Positions 57,110 through 64,000 of a stretch of 64,000 nt of DNA are shown here, piece by piece. The notes under the pieces are model-generated. The model searched no databases. It had not been told where the DNA came from and saw nothing but the letters and a program-made list of their open reading frames with translations. This DNA is from Ettlia oleoabundans (Eukaryota; Chlorophyta; Chlorophyceae; Chlamydomonadales). The stretch's first letter is position 1; every line of letters begins with the position of its first letter. The position numbers were made by a program, and so were the translations under genes. The stretch is taken from contig JAAMXP010000213.1 of assembly GCA_019693395.1 (NCBI GenBank), positions 1 to 64,000 on the forward strand, given 5' to 3'.

Positions 57110-58193
57110 AGATCCCATGCTTGGCACATTCCTGGCCTGCAGGCAGGCCAGCCCTCAAACCAGTATCTTTGCAATGCATGCACATCACCAGAACTTTGCC
57201 CGACGACTCACTGTGTGGCTTTCCTTCTGTATGAACACCGCTGTTGTCGGTCCCTTCATGACTTGAATCGTTCTTGTTTTGCTTGCCTTGATTCTGACCC
57301 AACCCACTCACCATCCAATACTGTGCTCCGCTTGCTGCCACATCAACACTGCACACTCTGCCCTTATTGCAATGCATCCACTCTAGTGCAGCCTTCATTC
57401 AGTGCAACAGCACTACCTGTGCAACATAACTGCCCCGCATCCAACTGCTGAACTGCCATTTCCGCAGGCCTTGTAACTTGACAATGCCACCTCACTGTTG
57501 GGCTGGCCCTAGTAGAATTGGTGGTCTAGGAGGGCTAGAGGCGAGGGGGGGGGGGGTAGATGCCTGCCCGAGGGTACCGCTGTACTATCAAAAACACACG
57601 GGAAATGCAGGACATATGTGGTTGTGCAAGTGAAGCAACACTTGCAAGCAGAAAAGACAGTATCAATTGTCAAACCGCGCTGCACACCTTAGCAGCCATG
57701 CTTGCATATGCCGCTTGGCGCAGCATAGCTGACTGGCCGCTGAGTGCTAGCGGGCTGGCAAGGAGTGGAAGCCAGCTGACAACTGTGGCGCGGCCCAAGA
57801 GCTCCGCTCTACGTTGCTGTTGCAAGTGTACGTCGTGTGCTGAAGCTGCCCGGCTTCATAAAACAAATTTTCGAACCCCAAGCCAAAGTTAGCACCACAG
57901 TACCTGACACGATGGACCGTCCGGGTCTCCCATGGGATCCTTCGCTTACAGTGTATCAACACGGCACTGACAGAACTCAACACATGGGGTGGGAAAGCCA
58001 ACACGCGTTTTTCAAATGTGTGCTGCACGGATGTACAGCCTGGCCTACCTCCAAACAAGCTTTCGTGGAGGCGGGGGGGGGGGGCACATGACAAATCAAT
58101 CACTAGAACCAGCCTTACTGTAAAAAAGGAATACATGGATGTCAGGGCCGGTGATTGGTCGTGATTAATGCCTGGGCATCCACAGCTGATGCT
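57110..58193. other. Tail-to-tail intergenic region between SBNO and YCII genes
   Basis: No coding exon supported over about 1.1 kb. It contains the SBNO TGTAA at 57472-57476, a likely YCII minus-strand TGTAA at 57946-57950, and two 12-base G runs at 57545-57556 and 58073-58084. Confidence 0.6.
57472..57476 (+). terminator. TGTAA 3'-end signal of SBNO/FGT1
   Basis: TGTAA about 363 nt after the stop codon. Confidence 0.5.
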
Positions 58194-59101
58194 TCAGGAG
58201 ACGTCTCCTGCCACTACCATGTACCTGCATGCACCCAGGGAAACAAGCAATGAACACTATATTGCAGGCAGTAAAGCAAGACACATTTGAGCCTAGCGCT
58301 GGACCCGCACCGTACAGGAAAGACATGCCATGCGAGACATCAGCAAGGTGCCAGCAGCAACGGGGCAGCCGGTGCTTACGGCCGGATGGTGTAGCTGGGC
58401 ACGAGCCCGTTTTGCACGTAAGGATCCGCCTGCACAAATGCCTCGATATCGTCCTTGCTAACATTCCTGCGGCGTCCATGAGAGCTTGAGATGTCAGGGC
58501 AGATGGCCTGTGAGCAACCCCAAAGCGGACCTCTGGCTAGTGCACTGGTGAGCAGAGATGTAAGGTGCTGATAGCTGGCCTCCCACCCCGTCGCACCTAA
58601 AAATGAAAATTGCTCCATCCACAGGCTCAGTCAGAGCACCCGCCATCACGAGTTTGTTCTGGTCTGCCTGCAGTGCTAGCAGTAAGGGAGTACACATGGT
58701 GAGCAGCCACGCACGTTGCAGTAGCCAGCCGCCTCTGCTGGCAGTAGAGTGACCCCCATCAATCTTATTCCCTTACCATTTTGTGTGCACCAGCCAAATG
58801 CTGCTCACGGTAGGGGCCGCGCTTCTCCACAATGTCCGGCACATACTTGTACTGCAAAATGTGGTAGCTGTTGCTGGCGGCGGAGGCCTGCGGGCGGAGG
58901 GGCGGGGACGGCAGGGTGCAACGGCAGTGAGCAGGGGTGTGACTGAATGCCCCAAACTTCAATGCCGCTGGAAACTTGGCATCAGCATCCATCATGTACT
59001 GCGAAGCAGCTTACCATCGCTCGGGAAGGGACGGCTCTGCAGCGGTGTGTCACTCCGCGAGCCGCCAGTCGCAGGCTTGCCCTTGCTGCGTGGCTCAACA
59101 T
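58194..59101 (-). CDS. YCII-domain protein with organelle presequence
   Basis: Exons 59015-59101, 58777-58887, 58597-58667, 58380-58466 and 58194-58224 close to 128 aa. The first exon (MLSHAARASLRLAARGVTHR, ending before a GTAAGC donor) has no acidic residue and is rich in Arg, Ala and Ser, typical of a mitochondrial or plastid presequence. The rest is one YCII domain: YHILQYKYVPDIVEKRGPYR, EQHLAGAHKMADQNKLVMAG, TEPVDGAIFIFRNVSKDDIE, FVQADPYVQNGLVPSYTIRP and YMVVAGD. YCII proteins are small dimeric alpha-beta barrels of the ferredoxin-like class with a conserved His; in general their substrates are not known. TAA directly after TIRP is not a stop here because a GTAAGC donor overlaps it and the next exon completes YMVVAGD as in relatives. 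Confidence 0.88.
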
Positions 59102-59212
59102 TGATGGAACGCCGCTTTTATATGAAACTTGCAGCGGATGCCTGTTTGTCAGCCGACACTTGCATGACCTGGCGGCACCCGCCAGCGGTGCACCAGAGTT
59201 CAGCAACTGTCG

Positions 59213-59473
59213 CTAGTTGCAGAAGAAGCGCACCTGGATGTTGATTATTCCGTAACCAATTCCAGATCGCTTGATTTTTATGTGATCAATCGCCCGGCCT
59301 CTCCGATGGTGCCCAAAAATTTGCTGGTCAACGCTGACGGTTCCCGTGGGGTAAACGACAATGGCCGTCACGGCCGGGCATCGGTTTGCAAGTGGGTAAG
59401 ACAGGAAATCCTTCAACTGCGCTAGGGAAAGAGGCACCTTAACAACGATGGAGTGGGCGAAGAGGTGGACCAT
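59213..59473 (-). CDS. Possible 86-aa hypothetical ORF
   Basis: A single open frame with ATG at 59473, encoding MVHLFAHSIVVKVPLSLAQL onward, with a hydrophobic start and a basic middle (HHRRGRAIDHIKIKRSG). No family recognised. It lies between the YCII gene (same strand) and tafazzin (opposite strand), where 5' leaders and promoters are expected, so it may be chance. Kept only because length and composition are not clearly non-coding. Confidence 0.22.
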   Translation of the reverse strand: MVHLFAHSIVVKVPLSLAQLKDFLSYPLANRCPAVTAIVVYPTGTVSVDQQIFGHHRRGRAIDHIKIKRSGIGYGIINIQVRFFCN

Positions 59474-59798
59474 AATGTTTGCGTGTCAGCGTCATGTCAG
59501 CGTGGCACCAGCGTGCCGCCAGCCTGTCGCTGCCAGCACCAAAAAATGGCTCGTGTCAGCCTCATTGCTGATTGAAACTTCTTGACTGTTGCACTACACT
59601 TTACATGTAAAACGGGGCCCTTGCGGTGGTTTGCTGCTGCACGACAAAGCTTGGGTGGCATTCTCGCGCATTTCTAGTACATCGTCGCAATTGAGTGATC
59701 CCATATCGCCCCTCTCAGCCCGCCGCTTGCTCTTGGCTTGAGTTGGTAGCGTGCTGTCCAGGCCCAGCACACCCTGTCTAGCAAGAGCGATTACGTGC
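59474..59798. promoter_or_regulatory. Upstream region of tafazzin
   Basis: Holds the tafazzin promoter; if 59213-59473 is not a gene, the divergent promoter with YCII spans 59102-59798. No motif assigned. Confidence 0.4.
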
Positions 59799-61437
59799 AT
59801 GGACTCGCTGCTGGGTGTGGAAGACGCTTTCAGTAAACAAGCTTTATCAGCGCCATGGGGCGAGTTAGGGCGCAGCGCCACCCTGGGCGTCGTCGCCCTC
59901 TTCTCCAAGTTTGTGATCACTGTGCTCAACAGCTTCAGCACGGAGGGACTTGACACCTTTCAGCAGCATGTCGTGCAACGTGAGCCAGGAGTAGGTCTCA
60001 TCACGGTATGCAACCACACCAGGTGCGCCGGGGCCGTTGGGCTCAGCTGCGGCAGCATGAGCAGCCAGCATTCAGTGGGCACCTGCAGCGTGACATCCCT
60101 GGTTGAGCAGCTGCTATCGTCCCCTTCGGCAGTGCCATTGCACATTCGAGCCACCCCTAATGTAGCACGTCTGTTGTTGGCTGTCTGCCCGCCGTGCCGT
60201 CTACCTGCAGCACTGCCGACGACCCCATGCTGTTTTGCGCCATGCTGCCCACTTCTTTTTTCTTCCGCGAGCACCAGCACCACCTCACTCGTTGGTCTCT
60301 TTGTGCCAAGGAGATTTGCTATAAGACCGCCCTGCTGGGTCAGTTCTTCCAGAGCGGCAAGACGCTGCCCATACAGGCAAGGGGTTAGCTGGCTGGGCAT
60401 TATGGTGGCTGCTCAGCTCCCAATCAAATTCCCTTTCTTCACTCGCATGGTGAGAAAGGCTAACCACACTGTGCAGCCGTTTGTGCCCTTTCAACTGAGT
60501 CAGTACGGGCATCGTTGCACATCCTGCTACGCAGCGGGGTGCCGGCAACGACCAGCCCATCATGCGTACAGTGGCGGCAGAAGTGGCACGTGGCCGGTGG
60601 GTGCACATCTTCCCAGAGGGCAAAGTGAACTACACCGGGTTGGTGGGGCCACTGCGATGGGGCGTGGGCAAGCTGGTCTGCGATTCGCGCGCCCACATTA
60701 ACAGGTGTGAATAGCGTTGATGCCTAGACTAGCCGTGCTGTCTATCCGGCAATCTGGTGCCAGCTCTGTCCGTGCCTGCTGGTACTACTAGTCCGCTGTA
60801 TCCCCACCCAACTGCTTTGGTGCTCCAATGCTCGCCTTCTCATCAGTCAATTATGTCCTTGCCTCTCCTACGTGCCTTTGTGTACACCCACAACGCTGCC
60901 ACAGGGACCCCGTGGTGCTGCCCTTCTACCACAGCGGGATGGGTCAGGTGATGCCCAAGCATGCGATCCTGCCACGTGCCGGGAAGGAGGTCAGCGTGGT
61001 GGTGGGCCAACCGGTGGACCTCTCAGATCTCACCTGCAGGTGGGCTGCTCATGAGCACAGCCAAAGACTGATTCTTTGTCATTCGGCAAGCTGCCCCTGC
61101 CTTTCAGCTCGGTCATGACTTCTGCAAGGCACGCAACAGCCAGACTGGCTGCATGCCCTGCCCTTGCCTTGCACGAGGCTCACTTAGCACTGTGGTCAGC
61201 TAAATAGCTTCAATGAACCGAAACATGACTTGCAGGTGCAATCAGGCGGGGGAAGACCAGCATGCTGTGTGGCGAGACATCACGCATCGTATCGCCATCG
61301 CCCTGCGGGAGCTGGAGGTTAGAGCGCCGCCAAACGTGGATCAGGTGCAGGGCGGGCAGCAGCAGCATGAGGAGGAGCGACAACGCTGCTCGGAGGGTGC
61401 ACTACCAGCAGGCAAACCCGGGGAGGCGGAGCAGTGA
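59799..61437 (+). CDS. TAZ: Tafazzin-like phospholipid-lysophospholipid acyltransferase
   Basis: Exons 59799-60022, 60211-60376, 60535-60704, 60905-61039 and 61236-61437 close to 298 aa. An N-terminal hydrophobic segment (LGVVALFSKFVITVLNSF, about 30-48) precedes the acyltransferase motif I, VCNHTSTADDPMLF, with H73 and D78 in the HX4D spacing; the serine codon spans the first intron. Later come HLTRWSLCAKEICYKTALLG, then FFQSGKTLPIQRGAGND, motif III WVHIFPEGKVNYTG (about 152), LRWGVGKLVCDS and DPVVLPFYHSGMGQVMP. This is the tafazzin pattern (WxxHIFPEGKVN, RFKWGIGRL-like). Tafazzin remodels cardiolipin acyl chains in mitochondria. The C-terminal 40 residues are charged and species-specific. 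The intron after 60376 begins GCAAGG and is GC-AG. Chloroplast N-acylphosphatidylethanolamine synthase-like relatives in plants belong to the same family, so substrate is inferred. Confidence 0.93.
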
Positions 61438-62315
61438 GCATGTGTTACAGTGTACGAGCGAGTGACTGCAGCTGTTGTTTGGGCTGGGGGTACTTTCATG
61501 CTCCACGACTGACCCCTGAATGTTCATGTTTATGCCCATCGCGCTAGATTTAGCCGTGCAACCAGAAAAAGATTTGTCAATTTATGATGCAAAGAGTGAT
61601 TTCATGTTTGTTAAAATCCAATCCTGACGTGGTCCACATGCGGAAAGAACACGACAAGACCGAAGAAAACTTTGAGTGCTGACCAGCGCACATGCGTTGG
61701 GCAAGACACACAGAAGTGACCACCTGATTGCGTAGTCAGCAACTACATGTGCTGTGTTTCCAAAGTGCAAATCAAAGCAGGTTCAGCAAACGCAACTCAG
61801 CATGGTGAAGGTGGAGTCATATGACAGTGCGGGAGCTGTCCAAAACAGCGCCCAGCAAGGGCAGCGGCGGCAAGCGGGCGTGGGTGGTTACCATGCCGGG
61901 AACTGCAGAGTGCGACCGCGTCCGCGTAAATTTGAATCTTTTAGTCCTGAACATGACTCACGCAGACGAGGGAACGAGCGCGCGTGCAGCAGGTCAGCTG
62001 CTGCCTGGCTTGCAATGCCACAGTACTCCCGCTTGTTTTGTTTTATTTGAAGTTGTCAATGCCGACCCAGCCGCGCCTGATAGTTCACATTCGACACGTC
62101 ACGACGGCGGACAGCCACGAGATGGCCGGCAACCTGTCACCCTTTTTGCGGACGCTTTTTCTCCTTTTGCTGCAACTTCGACAGACTTTGCGCGCAATAG
62201 AAACGCAACACTTTCGTTAAGCAAGGGAGCGAAGAGGAGGTCGCCGCGCGCGTGGGCACCCACCCACCGCATCATTCTGCCCGCCCTTTCTGGCGCGGCG
62301 CGGCGCCGCACAGTC
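61438..62315. other. Intergenic: tafazzin 3' UTR and MYB promoter/leader
   Basis: No independent gene supported. The frame that leads into the MYB first exon is open from about 61821, so an N-terminal extension of up to 165 codons cannot be excluded. Confidence 0.5.
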
Positions 62316-64000
62316 ATGCAGGATGCAGCACTACCACGCCTGGGCCAAAGCGTGCAGAGGGGTTCAGCTGCCGACCTGACGGAGGATGACGACTCTGGCG
62401 TCGGAAAAAAGGTGCAGTTTGTTTCCCGCTTACTCAGCCCTTTGATTAATGCACTCGGAGTAGAATGGCCGCAACGCTGCCAAGATACTAGCTGATATCT
62501 TGCAAGTGGCTGGTGGTGGCGTCGCCGTGGCTATTTCACGGTGCACAGAAGCTTGCAGACTTTCTGTTGCATTTTGCCGTCCTCAGCGGCTGTCTTCCGT
62601 CATGTTAGGTAGGCCAACTTTTCATATACTATCATGCCTTTCCTCCTGGCATCAAGCCAAATTAGCTGGCCCGCCCGTCCCCCAAATGCGTACCCGTGCC
62701 CTGGCCGACCTCCACCCCGCAGCCCCGCAAGCCCTATACGATCACCAAGCAGCGTGAACGATGGACAGATGAGGAGCATGAGCGCTTTGTGGAGGCGCTG
62801 CGTCTGCATGGTCGGCAGTGGAGGAAAATAGAAGGTGAGAGCTGCATGCAGTCTACCTTTGATGTGGCCTTGCACGAGGGCTGCCTGCCGGGGCCTCGGC
62901 TTTTGTTACCGGCATGAGCCCGCAGCAGCGTCCGCCCTAACAATCGATGGTGCATTCCCACATTCAATTTCTGCCTCAACACTGATGCGCATTTTTAAAT
63001 CTGGCTCGTTTGATCCATCACCTCGTCCACCTCTTGCAGGGCATGTTGGAACCAAAACGGCGGTGCAAATTCGATCGCACGCTCAAAAGTTCTTTAGCAA
63101 GCTTGAGAAGCAGCAGAAGCAGCTGCAGGCGGGGCTGCAGCCTAATCTCCGTAAGTACACCTCCTGCCCGGCCTCTGCATTGTTATCAGAACATAGAGTG
63201 ATGCACCAGCTCCAGATGCTCCACCCTGCCGATGTCCCTCCATCCCCCCGGAGCTCCTAACCTTTTCCTTTCTTTGCGCGTGCACGCCCGCACCCCCAAC
63301 CCCCCACCCCACCGCCCGCCTCCCTGCTTTTATGCAGCCGGCGTGCCCGTTGACCTTGCAGTGCCACCGCCGCGGCCAAAGCGCAAAAGCTCCAAACCCT
63401 ACCCCCGAAAGGTTGAGGGGTTTAGCGACATTCTCAACCAGGTGGGCGTCCGCTCCTGCGTCCCACTGTCCCGCCAAATTGCCAATCTCATCTGGTTCCT
63501 TTGTGGAAACAGTTGACGCATGTGTACGTCTGCACAGGCAGTCCTGCACTGGTGTTGGTTTCAACAGCGTGGCTTCCTCCACGTCTAAAACCCGTTAATG
63601 CCAGCTTTCCAGGTGGGCACTGCCGCTGCGTTGTACCGCTGCCCTAATGCCCCTGCATTACGCCACCGTTGGAGTGCAGGCCGGCCAGCTGAGCCTTCAC
63701 GCCCTTCCAGACTACGCTGCACTGGTGCACAGCGGCGGGGAGGTGACAGATGTGACTGTGGCTGCCGTCACAGCAGCCGCCTCAGCAGCGGCAGCGGCGG
63801 CGGCAGCCGCCGTGGTGGCTGCTGCTGGCAAGGAGATAGAAATTAAGTTGCAGGTAGGCTGCAGATGCACACAGAGTGAAACTGAGATTTCATGAAACCT
63901 CCATGCTAGCAAGTTGCCCCACAAAAATAGTTGCAAGTGTGCCTCAAGAGCCTCAAAAGCAGTTCGACCATGCATACTTGTACAGCTGACGCTTTCATTC
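62316..64000 (+). CDS. SHAQKFF-class single-MYB transcription factor, REVEILLE/LHY-like (3' end outside window)
   Basis: Exons 62316-62411, 62723-62834, 63040-63150, 63338-63441 and probably 63605-63853 give 224 codons, with the gene running on past the right edge. The first exon ends SGVGKK and splices to PRKPYTITKQRERWTDEEHE (about 33-52), followed by RFVEALRLHGRQWRKIEGHV and GTKTAVQIRSHAQKFFSKLE. This single MYB repeat with SHAQKFF is the hallmark of the CCA1/LHY/REVEILLE clock family. PPPRPKRKSSKPYPRKVEG, also typical of RVE proteins, follows in exon 4. Exon 5 has two possible acceptors; 63605 is preferred because it keeps an Ala-rich frame open to a good donor (GTAGGC) at 63854. Such proteins bind the evening element and act in circadian control in plants; a role in the alga is inferred. 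Confidence 0.9.

Noticed and set aside
57747..58136. 129-aa minus-strand frame
   Set aside because: Intergenic, contains G-run derived residues, no similarity recognised.
61982..62220. Plus-strand frame ending in LQLRQTLRAIETQHFR
   Set aside because: Overlaps the presumed MYB leader, has no splice context or family, and is short.
1..64000. CRISPR array, tRNA, rRNA, transposon or viral genes
   Set aside because: No spaced identical repeats, no tRNA or rRNA core sequences, no transposase or polymerase motifs found on reading both strands.

Overview
The window is nuclear DNA from a green alga (Chlorophyta). A Chlorella-like trebouxiophyte is my best guess, but I infer that from style and not from a marker gene. 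The evidence is: very intron-dense genes (about 130 introns resolved here, nearly all GT...AG with TGCAG-type acceptors); GC-rich coding sequence rich in Gln and Ala runs; TGTAA 3'-end signals downstream of many stop codons; and a eukaryotic plant-lineage gene set (plastid-type ATP phosphofructokinase, a Strawberry-notch/FORGETTER1 protein with a PHD finger, an SHAQKFF-type MYB, a MOCS3/CNX5 protein). I see no rRNA, tRNA, CRISPR array, transposase or viral gene. I built the gene models by hand: exons were joined at splice sites and kept only where reading phase closed exactly. Most multi-exon models below close in frame from ATG to stop.

Layout. 0-12.3 kb (minus strand, five genes in tandem): KIN17 (3' end outside the window), a four-helix membrane protein, a 1065-aa coiled-coil protein, a small unknown protein, and a lumen-targeted histidine-phosphatase-like protein. 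12.5-16.5 kb (+): a 954-aa Gln/Ser-rich coiled-coil protein. 17.2-22.1 kb (-): plastid PFK. 22.3-23.9 kb (+): RTF2. 24.2-27.5 kb (-): MOCS3/CNX5. 27.7-28.6 kb (+): a probable mitochondrial ribosomal protein of the mL59/MRPL25 type. 29.1-32.1 kb (-): ATP sulfurylase. 32.5-34.8 kb (+): a mitochondrial-carrier-family nucleotide transporter. 35.3-36.9 kb (-): ARPC1. 37.2-42.6 kb (+): SMPD4-like neutral sphingomyelinase. 43.2-57.1 kb (+): a 40-exon SBNO/FGT1 gene. 58.2-59.1 kb (-): an organelle-targeted YCII protein. 59.8-61.4 kb (+): tafazzin. 62.3 kb to the right edge (+): a REVEILLE-like MYB (3' end outside).

The central part alternates strand so that neighbours share short head-to-head promoters: phosphatase-like/coiled-coil, PFK/RTF2, MOCS3/mL59, ATP sulfurylase/carrier, ARPC1/SMPD4. 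Most genes are housekeeping: glycolysis, sulfur activation and transfer, organelle lipid and nucleotide metabolism, actin branching, DNA replication/repair, chromatin. I found no obvious novel multi-gene system. The points most worth a second look are an unusually high number of GC-AG introns (six), G-quadruplex-like runs placed just downstream of several 5' splice sites, a 27-bp tandem duplication that copies a 5' splice site in the carrier gene, overlapping mutually exclusive hairpins upstream of KIN17, a thylakoid-targeted phosphatase fold without its catalytic histidine, and an unrecognised conserved-looking small protein at 9.8-10.5 kb.
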